Shown here: piece after piece, positions 33,583 to 42,289 of the stretch | Numbering within the stretch: position 1 is the stretch's first letter | How the letters are laid out: every line of letters begins with the position of its first letter | DNA from: Chitinophaga niabensis | Lineage (GTDB): Bacteria > Bacteroidota > Bacteroidia > Chitinophagales > Chitinophagaceae | Assembly (NCBI RefSeq): GCF_900129465.1 | Contig: NZ_FSRA01000001.1 | Coordinates: 1,736,001-1,800,000 of the forward strand | Direction of reading: 5' to 3' | DNA length: 64,000 bases | Notes under the pieces: model-generated | The model's input: the letters and a program-made list of their open reading frames with translations, nothing else | Databases searched by the model: none | What the model was told of the DNA's origin: nothing | Program-made: the position numbers and the translations under genes

Positions 33583-33587
33583 CCTTA

Positions 33588-33618
33588 TAGCGGTTCCGTA
33601 TAAAAAACGGAACTGCTA
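33588..33618 (+). terminator. Hairpin after the TPR gene
   Basis: TAGCGGTTCCGT and ACGGAACTGCTA form a 12-pair stem with one G-T wobble and a 7-base loop, then AATTTTA. It may be a partial terminator that lowers expression of the sensor genes downstream. Confidence 0.6.
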
Positions 33619-33630
33619 AATTTTACGATC

Positions 33631-33837
33631 ATGAAAGCATCAACAGAAAGAAAGATCATGCGCTGGTTCCACATCATCATCAGCATTCCCGTGATAGGGT
33701 ATATTTATGGCCCTGTGGCAGAGATTCCGCGTGCGGCCTTTGCCGTGAAATTCATCATCTTCCCCCTGATTGTTTTAAGTGGTTTATGGATGTGGAAAGG
33801 ACATCTTATTAAAAAACAACTCCGTAACTTAGGATAA
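33631..33837 (+). CDS. Small two-helix membrane protein
   Basis: 68 residues with two hydrophobic stretches, about 12-28 (FHIIISIPVIGYIYGPV) and 38-55 (FIIFPLIVLSGLWMWKG). A short basic C-terminus follows. It lies 4 bases before the sensor kinase gene and probably belongs to the same transcript. Not recognised as a named family. Confidence 0.6.
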   Translation: MKASTERKIMRWFHIIISIPVIGYIYGPVAEIPRAAFAVKFIIFPLIVLSGLWMWKGHLIKKQLRNLG

Positions 33838-33841
33838 TACT

Positions 33842-34852
33842 ATGGAATCATTTCTCAGAAAACATGCTATCCGCATCGCCATCACCATCGCTTTTGTAAT
33901 AGTGGCATGGAGCATAAGGGCTGCACTGTTCGACCCTATGTCCCTGGGGCGGCACCTGTTATTTTCCATCCCGGTGATCATTGTTACACAGATCATCTGG
34001 ACCATCCTCTCTGCCGTTCACCGCCTGTTAAACCGGTTCCTCCCGTTTTCCAGAAGCATCTATGCCCGTGTGATCCTGCAGGTTGTAATAGGGATTGTGC
34101 TGGTATATATTTTGAGGACGATTGTTTTTGCATGCCTGGAACAGTTACCGCAATTTGAGCTGTCCAACCTGGGCAGGGCCATGATTGCCACCATCAATAA
34201 CCTGGTGTCGCTGGCCGTGAATATGGCCCTGATCAGCCAGCATTTTACGGCTGTATGGAAAGAAGGGGTAGTGAAAGCAGAAAGACTGGAAAGGGAAAAA
34301 GTGCAGCTCCAATACCACCAGCTGAAGAACCAGGTAGACCCACATTTCCTTTTCAATGCTTTCACCTCGCTGGACAGTCTGGTGAAAGTGAACCCGGACC
34401 TGGCTTCCCGCTTCATTGGTCACCTGGCTAAAGTATACCGGTATGTATTACAGAACAGGGATAAAGAAGTAGTAAACCTGCAAACGGAACTCGATTTCCT
34501 CGCGCATTATATCGCTTTACTGGAAATCAGGTTTGATAAAGCGCTGGTGATTGACATCCGGGTACATGAAGCAGCACGGGAGAAAGGTATTGCCATGGTA
34601 ACACTTCAAATGCTGATAGACAATGCCGTGAAGCACAATGAAGTACACCCCGGAAACCCTTTACACATTCATATTTCGGAGAAAGACGGTTACCTGGAAG
34701 TAACGAATAACAAACAGGTCCGCAGGCAGTTGGCACATTCTGATAAACAAGGACTGGAACAGTTAAAAAGCCTGTACACTTTCCTGAGCGAACGGCCTGT
34801 AATAGTGAAAGATGAAACCGATACGTTTACCGTAGCATTGCCCTTATTGTAA
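33842..34852 (+). CDS. LytS-type sensor histidine kinase
   Basis: 336 residues. Four membrane helices in the first 135 residues (for example HAIRIAITIAFVIVAWSIRA) carry the sensor part. The His_kinase domain has QVDPHFLFNAFTSLDSLVKV with the phosphoacceptor His168, and the HATPase domain shows ATLQMLIDNAVKHNE and the weak late G-box LEVTNNKQVRR. Such kinases pair with LytTR response regulators, and one follows after 10 bases. Signal unknown; the location beside a TonB receptor suggests a link with uptake. Confidence 0.9.
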   Translation: MESFLRKHAIRIAITIAFVIVAWSIRAALFDPMSLGRHLLFSIPVIIVTQIIWTILSAVHRLLNRFLPFSRSIYARVILQVVIGIVLVYILRTIVFACLEQLPQFELSNLGRAMIATINNLVSLAVNMALISQHFTAVWKEGVVKAERLEREKVQLQYHQLKNQVDPHFLFNAFTSLDSLVKVNPDLASRFIGHLAKVYRYVLQNRDKEVVNLQTELDFLAHYIALLEIRFDKALVIDIRVHEAAREKGIAMVTLQMLIDNAVKHNEVHPGNPLHIHISEKDGYLEVTNNKQVRRQLAHSDKQGLEQLKSLYTFLSERPVIVKDETDTFTVALPLL

Positions 34853-34862
34853 ACCAACCCAT

Positions 34863-35627
34863 ATGCAAGTACTGATCCTTGAAGACGAACCGCTGGTAGC
34901 TGCACATTTAGTGAGACTGGTACATCAGCTGCAGCCAGACTGGCAATTATCAGGCCCCCTGGCAAGTTTACGGGAAGCAAACGCCTGGCTGCAACAGCAC
35001 CCGCATCCTGATCTGATCCTTGCAGACATCCAGTTATCAGACGGTATCAGCCTCGATCTTTTCAATCATCTGCAGCCTGCCTGCCCGGTGATCTTCACCA
35101 CAGCATATGATCATTATGCCATCCGGGCATTCAAGATCAACAGCATAGATTATTTATTGAAACCGGTGGATGTGGAGGAACTGGAGAATGCGTTTAAGAA
35201 ATTTGCACTGTTACGGGAAAAGTACAGTAACCCGGTATACCTGCAGGAACTCATGCAGTTTGTGCAGCATCAGCAACGCAAACAGGCCTTTAAAGAAAGC
35301 TTCACGGTTCATTACGGGCGCAGCGTGTATGTGGTACCGGTAGGAGAGATCGTATGTTTTACGAAACAGGAACTGATCTATCTGCACCAGGCGGATGGCA
35401 GGCAATGGATCACCGATTTCCGTTCGCTGGATGAAGTGGAAGACCTGCTGGACCCGCAGGAATTCTATCGTGCTAACCGGCAGTGTATTGTGCAGAAGGC
35501 TTTTCTAAGTGGCTACCGCTCAGATGATACAGGGAAATTAAACCTGCAGCTGAAGATGGCAAAACCGCTGCCCGTAATGGTAAGCAAAGATAAAGCAGCC
35601 GCTTTTAAGGAATGGATCACACCGTAA
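34863..35627 (+). CDS. LytTR-family response regulator
   Basis: 254 residues. Receiver domain 1-120 with acidic pocket LILEDEPL and phosphoacceptor Asp55 in LILADIQLSDG; Thr in FTTAYDHYA and Lys in LLKPV are in place. The LytTR DNA-binding domain runs from about 155 to 250 (YGRSVYVVPVGEIVCFTKQE, FYRANRQCIVQKAFLSGY). Partner of the upstream kinase. Its 3' end overlaps the convergent ABC transporter gene by 11 bases. Confidence 0.92.
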   Translation: MQVLILEDEPLVAAHLVRLVHQLQPDWQLSGPLASLREANAWLQQHPHPDLILADIQLSDGISLDLFNHLQPACPVIFTTAYDHYAIRAFKINSIDYLLKPVDVEELENAFKKFALLREKYSNPVYLQELMQFVQHQQRKQAFKESFTVHYGRSVYVVPVGEIVCFTKQELIYLHQADGRQWITDFRSLDEVEDLLDPQEFYRANRQCIVQKAFLSGYRSDDTGKLNLQLKMAKPLPVMVSKDKAAAFKEWITP

Positions 35628-37392
35628 ACTGCAGTTCACTCAGCCCTTTGTACAATCCTTCATCTTTGACCATCAGCTCTTCATGCGTACCTTCTTCCAC
35701 GATCATTCCTTTATCCATCACCAGGATCATATCTGCTCTGCGCACGGTGGACAAACGGTGTGCGATCACAATAGAAGTACGTCCCTGCATCAGTTTATCC
35801 AGCGCATCCTGCACTAAACGTTCTGATTCTGAATCCAGTGCAGAAGTTGCTTCGTCTAATATAAGGATCCGCGGATCTTTCAAAACAGCCCTTGCAATAG
35901 CTATCCGCTGACGTTGCCCGCCTGATAACTGCACGCCCCGTTCCCCCACAATAGTTTGCAAACCCTCAGGGAATTTCTGGATGAACTCCCAGGCATTGGC
36001 TTTCTTCGCCGCTTCCATGATCTGTTCTTCTGTAGCATGCGGATCGCCGTAAGCAATATTCTCCAGGATGGTTCCCCCAAAGAGGAATACATCCTGCGGT
36101 ACAACCGCCATCTGGTTACGCAGCACAGAGAGGTCGTAGGCGGAAGCTGTTTTACCATCAAAGAAGATAGCGCCGTTGGCCGGATCATAAAAACGCAGCA
36201 GCAGGGAAACAATGGTAGATTTACCAGCCCCGCTCGGCCCTACCAGTGCTACCTGCCATCCGGGTTGCGCATGGAAGCTAACATCCTGCAATACAGGAAT
36301 ATCTTTCCGGGAAGGATAGGAGAAGCTCACACTTTCAAAACGGATGTCTCCTGAAATGCCCGGCGCTTTTTGTTCAGCGGAAAGCAGGTGAATATCTTCG
36401 GTTGGTTCATCGTGGATCTCCAGGAGGTTTTCAGATGCACCAATAGCTTTTTGAATACGGGTATAGATCTCTGCCAGCCCGCTGATGGAACCACCAATGA
36501 AACCGGAATAGAGGATGAAGGAAAACAGTTGCCCTACTTCCAGTTCACCTGCAGACATCATCAGTGCCCCTTTCCAGATAACCGCTACCATAGCGCCAAA
36601 CAAGCCGAGGATAATAAAAGACACAAAAGCGCCCTGGTAAACGCCGGCCTTAATACCTGTGCGTGCGGCTTCGTTGGTTTTGGTCCTGTACCGGCCTATT
36701 TCAAAATACTCGTTGGCGAAAGCTTTTACATTAAAAATGCCCTGCAGGGTTTCCTCCACAATAGTATTGGATTCGGCCACCTGTGCCTGCACCTGTTTGG
36801 AGAAGCGCCGGATGAATTTACCAAAGAACACCGCCAGCAAACAGATCACCGGCAGAATGGCCAGCATAAAAAGGGTGAGTTTGCCGGAAGTAAGCGCCAG
36901 CAGGATGATGCCGCCGATGATCATGAGCACCTGCCGCAGGAATTCTGCCAGCGTGGTGGTGAACATATCCTGCAATTGTGAGATATCTGAGGAGATGCGG
37001 CTGTTCAGTTCTCCCACCCTGCGTTCCGCAAAGAACTTCATGGGGAGTTTGATCAGGTGGCTATAAGTGGCCTGCCGCAGCGCGGCGAGTGTTTTTTCTG
37101 TAACGGATACAAAGATCCGGATGCGGAAATAGGAAAAGGTGGATTGAAGGATCAATACCGCTATGAGGACCAGGCCTATCTGCTGTATATGTTGCATCAT
37201 CGGCCCTTTATGGCTGGTATCTATCAGATCGCCCAGGAGTTTGGGGAAAGCAAGACTGGCAGCGGAGGATAATAACAACATGATCAATCCCAGTCCGAAT
37301 TGCCAACGGTAGGGTTTAGCATATTGATAAAGCCTTAATGCATTGCGAATACCTGAAAATGTGATCTTTGCACGTTTTGTCTGTTGCTCCAT
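35617..37392 (-). CDS. ABC half-transporter, MsbA/BmrA-like exporter
   Basis: 591 residues with six membrane helices (about 20-310) and a nucleotide-binding domain. The domain carries Walker A GPSGAGKST, signature LSGGQRQR, Walker B ILILDEATSALD with the catalytic glutamate, and the H-loop IVIAHRLSTV. All catalytic elements are present, so it can work as a homodimer. Substrate class, lipid or drug, cannot be told. Single gene on this strand with no clear operon partner. Confidence 0.92.
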   Translation of the reverse strand: MEQQTKRAKITFSGIRNALRLYQYAKPYRWQFGLGLIMLLLSSAASLAFPKLLGDLIDTSHKGPMMQHIQQIGLVLIAVLILQSTFSYFRIRIFVSVTEKTLAALRQATYSHLIKLPMKFFAERRVGELNSRISSDISQLQDMFTTTLAEFLRQVLMIIGGIILLALTSGKLTLFMLAILPVICLLAVFFGKFIRRFSKQVQAQVAESNTIVEETLQGIFNVKAFANEYFEIGRYRTKTNEAARTGIKAGVYQGAFVSFIILGLFGAMVAVIWKGALMMSAGELEVGQLFSFILYSGFIGGSISGLAEIYTRIQKAIGASENLLEIHDEPTEDIHLLSAEQKAPGISGDIRFESVSFSYPSRKDIPVLQDVSFHAQPGWQVALVGPSGAGKSTIVSLLLRFYDPANGAIFFDGKTASAYDLSVLRNQMAVVPQDVFLFGGTILENIAYGDPHATEEQIMEAAKKANAWEFIQKFPEGLQTIVGERGVQLSGGQRQRIAIARAVLKDPRILILDEATSALDSESERLVQDALDKLMQGRTSIVIAHRLSTVRRADMILVMDKGMIVEEGTHEELMVKDEGLYKGLSELQFTV

Positions 37393-37450
37393 ACGGCTGC
37401 GAAGTTAGCGTTCCTTAGGGAGAAGACGATCCTGGCGGATAAATATTGTA

Positions 37451-38047
37451 TCAGGCCTTTGCTTTGATCCATAAAGCAATGAGGATCTCTGCTACTATAA
37501 TCCCGCCATACAACAGGGAGCCCGTTTCAAAATCCCCTGTTATCCAGCAATAAAAGAGCGCCGGAACAGAAAGCCCCCCTGCCAGGCAAAGGGCGAATTT
37601 AGCATATACAAAAAAGGAATAACTCCGAAAAGCATTATTGGTTGGGGCCACCACCGGTTTACGCAGTTTGCGGAGGCAATAACCGTTTTCCAGTATATCA
37701 AACAGCCAGGCCGCCAATTGCAAAGCAGCCAGCAGCCAGAAAAAATACTGCCCCACATCGGTTTTGTACCCCACAATGATGCAGAGAATGGCAATGGAAG
37801 GGTAAAAACCCGCCATGAAAAGGAAATCTACCCACAAATGGGCACGCAGCGCTTTTCGGGCAACAGGAGAGAGCCCCTTCATAATGTTGCAAAGCTCCTG
37901 TTCTGATGAAGGGAATTGCAGGTCCAGGATGCTGAACGGGATCTCTACGCCGGCTGCATCCCGGTAGCTGAACTTTTTGCCGAGCAGCAGCATCCACAAA
38001 GCAGTGAACAGCATCAGGGTGAAGGAGAGCATAAAGTATAACATCAT
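37451..38047 (-). CDS. Integral membrane protein, unknown
   Basis: 198 residues with four or five membrane segments: MLYFMLSFTLMLFTALWMLL, FLFMAGFYPSIAILCIIVGY, YFFWLLAALQLAAWLFDILE and two C-terminal. No catalytic motif or family recognised. It lies one base from the stop side of the patatin gene start-to-stop order, reading in the same direction, so both may be co-transcribed. Confidence 0.65.
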   Translation of the reverse strand: MMLYFMLSFTLMLFTALWMLLLGKKFSYRDAAGVEIPFSILDLQFPSSEQELCNIMKGLSPVARKALRAHLWVDFLFMAGFYPSIAILCIIVGYKTDVGQYFFWLLAALQLAAWLFDILENGYCLRKLRKPVVAPTNNAFRSYSFFVYAKFALCLAGGLSVPALFYCWITGDFETGSLLYGGIIVAEILIALWIKAKA

Positions 38048-38048
38048 C

Positions 38049-39590
38049 TTATTTCCTGCTTTGTGTTAAGAGATCAGATACGCCGCGCATATCTTTCCGG
38101 GAAGTGTTCACCTGCTGATGTACAATGATCCGCGCGGTCTTATATTCCTGCCAGTTAAAGTCTTCCAGCAGGAACTTAGCGGCGGCCTGTGCGCCGAGGA
38201 TGAATAATTCCCTTTGCTTTTCATCTGAGATATTAAAGTCCAGCCAGTTGTATTCACTTACTTTGATCACGCCGATCCCTTTGCGGAAAAGACTGTTTTT
38301 TAACAGGAAGTCCTTATCATAATAATACCGCACGGTATTGAAAAGCTTACCCATATAAGCGCCCAGGCTAAGGTTATCTGCCTGGTTCCGGGTATTGTCA
38401 GCGGGTTCCGCATCATCCAGTTCAATACCCAGCGTGGGTAAACGGGGAATGGTCACCTCCGGGTTGTATAATACGTTGATGGGGAAGTTGGATAATACGC
38501 CGCCGTCCACAAAACGCACCGCTGTGGGAATGTCTTTTGGTTCCAGCAGCAGGTGATTGCGCCAGTTGGTTTGAATAATGGGCAGGTCCCTTGGAATGTT
38601 GCGGATGATGTGTGATTCAAAGAAGAGTGGAATACTCATGGAGGCCCGCACAAATTCTGCCGGATGGATCTCGTGTTTGTTTTCCCGGAACAGGTTCCAC
38701 ATACGCGGAAATTCAATTTTATTCTGGGTGATGATATCAGAGGTGATCAGGGTGATATCCGGTTTTAAACCTTTGAGCGGATTGTCGCCCAGGTTCTTGT
38801 CTATCTGGATCCCAGGCCTCAGGTGTAAACCCTCCGGGATCTTTTCCGATACTGCTTCCAGGTCGTCAATATTATTCACCCCGTTCTTTTCCATGATCAT
38901 TTTGATCCATTCCGTAAAGTTCCTGCCGGGATTGATGCCAAAGCCGCGGTTCTTGAGCCGCTGGATCAGGTAGCCGAAATATCCTCCTGCCAGCCCCAGG
39001 CTCATCAGCACAATGCCCGTTAAGATAAAACTAACAAGGGCTACTCCGCTGAACACCGGGTAATGAAAACGCAAACCCACACTCAGGATGTCCAATACAA
39101 TAAGCAGGGCAAGGATAATACCCAGCCAAAGCCCGCAGCGTTTGATACGTTTGGCGAAGTTTTCTGTTTTTACCACCCATTTAATGAGCTTTTGGGCGAA
39201 AGGGTGACCATCTACAAAATCAAAGAACGGTTTCTCACAGAGGTATTCCAGGATCCTTTCAGAGCTGGTCCGTTCGTCCGCTTTCACAACAGCCATCAGG
39301 GTGGTATTGATAGCTCCCGCGCTGGTGCCCGCCAATCGCATGAAGCGGATCCCCACTTTTTCCAGCACATAGGTATAACCTACCAGCGCAATACCCAATA
39401 CACCACCGCCTTCCTGGACCAGGTTTACGTATTGATATCCCTCCCCATCCAGGGTGTCTGAGATCTCCAGTTTTTTGTAATTGCGGGAGGAGCCGGGTTC
39501 ATCAAACCTTTCTGCTAATTGCTGAAGTACCTGTAACACGGCAGGTGCTTCCGTGAAGTATTCAATAGGAACTTTCTTTTTTGCAGGCAT
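38049..39590 (-). CDS. Patatin-like phospholipase
   Basis: 513 residues. The patatin domain shows the oxyanion loop VQEGGGVLGIALVG, the nucleophile elbow GTSAG with Ser90, and the catalytic Asp in FVDGGVLSNFPINV. Two membrane segments at about 155-210 (GLWLGIILALLIVLDILSVG) are inserted in the domain. They would place the enzyme at the membrane. Probable lipid acyl hydrolase. Upstream of the small membrane protein gene. Confidence 0.88.
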   Translation of the reverse strand: MPAKKKVPIEYFTEAPAVLQVLQQLAERFDEPGSSRNYKKLEISDTLDGEGYQYVNLVQEGGGVLGIALVGYTYVLEKVGIRFMRLAGTSAGAINTTLMAVVKADERTSSERILEYLCEKPFFDFVDGHPFAQKLIKWVVKTENFAKRIKRCGLWLGIILALLIVLDILSVGLRFHYPVFSGVALVSFILTGIVLMSLGLAGGYFGYLIQRLKNRGFGINPGRNFTEWIKMIMEKNGVNNIDDLEAVSEKIPEGLHLRPGIQIDKNLGDNPLKGLKPDITLITSDIITQNKIEFPRMWNLFRENKHEIHPAEFVRASMSIPLFFESHIIRNIPRDLPIIQTNWRNHLLLEPKDIPTAVRFVDGGVLSNFPINVLYNPEVTIPRLPTLGIELDDAEPADNTRNQADNLSLGAYMGKLFNTVRYYYDKDFLLKNSLFRKGIGVIKVSEYNWLDFNISDEKQRELFILGAQAAAKFLLEDFNWQEYKTARIIVHQQVNTSRKDMRGVSDLLTQSRK

Positions 39591-39610
39591 GCTTAAATTT
39601 AAGCAATATT

Positions 39611-40204
39611 CTACTCAAATGTGCGAAAGCCGGGATGCTGCGCGAGTGCCAGCATTTCCTTGTCGCCACTGCTATCGCCATAAGCATAAATGGTAGCGTA
39701 GGTAGTAAGGTGTACGGCTTCCTTGATCCGGCACACCTTTTCATTGCCATTGCAGTTCTTGCCCACCAGCCTGCCTGTTACCAGGCCATCTTTGATCTCA
39801 AGGACAGAACCCAGGCAGGGTATCTTCAGGGTTTCGCTCCAGGGGGCTACCCAGTTCTCTGCAGAGGCCGTAACAATGTACACATGATGGCCTTCGGACT
39901 GGTGCCAGGCGATTGCATTCAATGCTTTGGGGCGTAACAGGGAAGGTAAACGAAGCCGGCAGAAATCATTACATACCTGCTGGAATACTTCTACGGGCAT
40001 ATTCCTGAAATAGAAGCGGAGCACTATCTCTTTCATCTGCTGATTGGAGATCACTTTCATTTTGAACAGCACCAGTAATGGAGATAGCAGGGCCATACCC
40101 AGGTAAAGCGCAGCGCCGCCCTTTTGAAACCGGATGATCTCAAAAAGGGTGTCTTTTGCTGTTATGGTACCATCAAAATCAAAGAAAGCGATCACGTTCT
40201 TCAT
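39611..40204 (-). CDS. HAD-IB family phosphatase
   Basis: 197 residues. The HAD motifs are visible: motif I in FFDFDGTIT, motif II in YIVTASAE, and motif IV in AYGDSSGDKEM. The layout is that of PSP/HAD-IB phosphatases. It overlaps the UbiA-type gene by the four bases ATGA, a translational coupling, which suggests it dephosphorylates the product of that enzyme. Substrate is inferred. Confidence 0.85.
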   Translation of the reverse strand: MKNVIAFFDFDGTITAKDTLFEIIRFQKGGAALYLGMALLSPLLVLFKMKVISNQQMKEIVLRFYFRNMPVEVFQQVCNDFCRLRLPSLLRPKALNAIAWHQSEGHHVYIVTASAENWVAPWSETLKIPCLGSVLEIKDGLVTGRLVGKNCNGNEKVCRIKEAVHLTTYATIYAYGDSSGDKEMLALAQHPGFRTFE

Positions 40205-41100
40205 TCAAAAAAGCTCTTATTCGTTGGCAGATAAATGATTACGTAAAAACTCAACACCCAGAGGAGAATGTTTATCTGGATAAATCTGTCTTTGTATAGG
40301 ATAGAAGTTGGCGAACCTGTATTGTTCTCTACATACGCTATTTGTAAATATCGCATTAATCCGGCAATTACGAAAATGCTCGTATAATAAAGGCGGTATG
40401 TTTTGAAACGGGCCATGGTATGCTGGTCCATTGTGTACATAAGGTAGGTGACAATGATCACCGCAGACACCAGGGCCAGGGAGGTATTCAGGAAGTCCAT
40501 ATTGTACCCTTTGGAAGCTACCCGCATATCTTTTCCGGAAGCCATCTTCAGTACAATGTCGTCCCTTCTTTTGGCGATAGCCATGAACAGGGCCAGGAGG
40601 AATACCATCAGCATGAGCCATTCGGATACGGCTACTTTGGAAAGTACGCCACCTGCTTTTACCCTCAATACAAAACCAACGGACACAATGAAGATATCCA
40701 GGATGGAGATGTTCTTAAGCCCAAAGGAGTAAGCGAGGTTCAGGAAGAAGTACAGGCTGAGTATGAAGGTAAATTTCTGGTCAATGAAATAAGCAAACCC
40801 AAAACCGCCCATCACCAGTAAGGCAAAAATGATCAACGCAGCATTTTTGGAGACCTTGCCGGATGCCAGGGGGCGTTTGCTTTTGGTAGGGTGTGCCCGG
40901 TCCGCCTCCATATCCCGGTAATCGTTGATGATATAAATACTGCTGGCCAGAAGGCTGAAACAGATGAACCCGCCGAATACTACGAGAAGCTTTTGCGTAT
41001 TGAAGATATCGCCCACGAAAAAAAGGGGGATGAACAGGAATAAGTTCTTCGCCCAATGCTTTGGCCTTAATAGTTTCAGATATTCCACGGGATTAAACAT
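40201..41100 (-). CDS. UbiA-family prenyltransferase, DPPR-synthase-like
   Basis: 299 residues, eight or nine membrane helices. The first aspartate motif, NDYRDMEADRAHPTK at about 59-73, and the opening LLRPKHWAKNLFLF agree with decaprenyl-phosphate phosphoribosyltransferases rather than quinone-pathway UbiA. Such enzymes join a polyprenyl phosphate to a phosphoribosyl group. The second motif region is less clear. Coupled to the HAD phosphatase downstream. Confidence 0.8.
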   Translation of the reverse strand: MFNPVEYLKLLRPKHWAKNLFLFIPLFFVGDIFNTQKLLVVFGGFICFSLLASSIYIINDYRDMEADRAHPTKSKRPLASGKVSKNAALIIFALLVMGGFGFAYFIDQKFTFILSLYFFLNLAYSFGLKNISILDIFIVSVGFVLRVKAGGVLSKVAVSEWLMLMVFLLALFMAIAKRRDDIVLKMASGKDMRVASKGYNMDFLNTSLALVSAVIIVTYLMYTMDQHTMARFKTYRLYYTSIFVIAGLMRYLQIAYVENNTGSPTSILYKDRFIQINILLWVLSFYVIIYLPTNKSFFE

Positions 41101-41386
41101 TAATGCGCGGCAAGATACAATGAATCTCAGGAATATACTACCAGACCTGTGAATTACTGTGTAAATCGCTTGTGATCAAATATATAGTGTAGTTTATTTC
41201 AAAATCTACATTTATATGAAAGAAGAAGGGATGATAGTTTGATCTTCAAGTTATTAGGTGTAGAAATGGTGCGGATTCGCTACTGGCGGAAGCTGCTGAA
41301 GATCAATGCTGTTTACAGTTATTTTAAGGACTATCCCTGTCATTTCTGCCGCATGGGATGTTCTTTTGACAGGTACCCCACCTTAA
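41101..41386. other. Gene-free stretch before the tandem repeat
   Basis: Together with the following bases to 41662 this is the longest gap of the window (562 bases). Short open frames occur but have no start context or family resemblance. No RNA gene recognised. Confidence 0.5.
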
Positions 41387-41441
41387 TACGGGATGGCTAC
41401 GGGATTGATACGGGATTGATACGGGAATGATACGGGATTGG
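41387..41441. repeat. Tandem repeat: five copies of an 11-base unit
   Basis: Units TACGGGATGGC, TACGGGATTGA, TACGGGATTGA, TACGGGAATGA and TACGGGATTGG follow without a gap. Units 2 and 3 are identical, the others differ by one to three bases. The unit is not a multiple of 3 and lies outside genes. Confidence 0.85.
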
Positions 41442-41591
41442 TGGCTGTCAACTATGATTTTTGCTACCTTTTGACCTGCACCCGCACCTTAAAATCCTAT
41501 CAGTGGCCCTGCAATACACCGTTGGAAAAATACTGCTTAACACACTCATTCCCAATAAATAAACCCCTCTTCTTTAAAGTCAGACATTGGG

Positions 41592-41622
41592 TTTGGAAAA
41601 CTACACATTATGCCTACCTTTG
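41592..41622 (+). promoter_or_regulatory. Promoter of the CGNR regulator/EamA operon
   Basis: TTTG at 41592-41595 and TACCTTTG at 41615-41622 are separated by 19 bases, a full match to the Bacteroidota -33/-7 consensus. The start codon is 41 bases downstream. Confidence 0.7.
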
Positions 41623-41662
41623 TATAACCAGCAAAACCAGTTTAGCCGGTTAGTATTTACAG

Positions 41663-42289
41663 ATGTCTGAAGCGAAAACCATACAAACCATGCGCCTGGA
41701 CGGCGGAATTGCCTGTCTCAACTTTGTCAATACAAAAGACAACCGGAGCAAGGAAACCGGCATGGACTACCTCAGCCACTACCGCGATCTGCTGGACCTC
41801 TGTGAACGGCTTGAACTTATGCCGGCTAAAACCCGCCAGGTATTGGAACGCCTGGCCAAAGCCTACCCCGATCAGGCCCGCCAGGAATTCGATAAAACCA
41901 TCGCCCTCCGGGAATTGCTTTACAGGGCATTCAGCCAGCTGATAGAAAAAGGCAAACCACCGGAACTGGAATTACAGCAATTGAGTACACAGCTTGCCAA
42001 TGCTTTGAGTTACCTTGAGCTGCATTTTGACAAAACCAGCAAAGAAATGAAGCTGATCTATACCCGCCCGGCACTGGAGCAGCCTTCATGGTTAATGTTG
42101 CAAAGTGTAGCTGAATTATTGACTGGCAAAGAGTTATCTCTTTTGAAAAAATGCCCGTCCTGCTACTGGTTGTTCCTGGACAGGAGTAAGAACAAGTCGC
42201 GGAAATGGTGCAGTATGGCTACCTGTGGAGACGTCTCAAAAGTTAAACAGGCTTATCACCGCAAGAAAAAAGAACGAAAGAAACCATGA
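41663..42289 (+). CDS. CGNR zinc-finger / ABATE-domain transcription regulator
   Basis: 208 residues. An N-terminal ABATE domain (about 8-150, GGIACLNFVNTKDNRSKETG) is followed by a C-terminal zinc finger of the CGNR type: KKCPSCYWLFLDRSKNKSR, then WCSMATCGDVSKVK, with Cys ligands in CPSC and in WCSMATCG. The name-giving CGNR tetrad reads CGDV here. Regulators of this family bind DNA and are often beside exporters; this one overlaps the EamA exporter gene by ATGA. Confidence 0.85.
   Translation: MSEAKTIQTMRLDGGIACLNFVNTKDNRSKETGMDYLSHYRDLLDLCERLELMPAKTRQVLERLAKAYPDQARQEFDKTIALRELLYRAFSQLIEKGKPPELELQQLSTQLANALSYLELHFDKTSKEMKLIYTRPALEQPSWLMLQSVAELLTGKELSLLKKCPSCYWLFLDRSKNKSRKWCSMATCGDVSKVKQAYHRKKKERKKP

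Noticed and set aside
41239..41430. Short open frame of 63 codons in the large gap
   Set aside because: No start context, no family resemblance, and its 3' part lies inside the tandem repeat.
41387..41441. Tandem repeat as a CRISPR array
   Set aside because: The 11-base units touch each other without spacers, and no cas gene is near.
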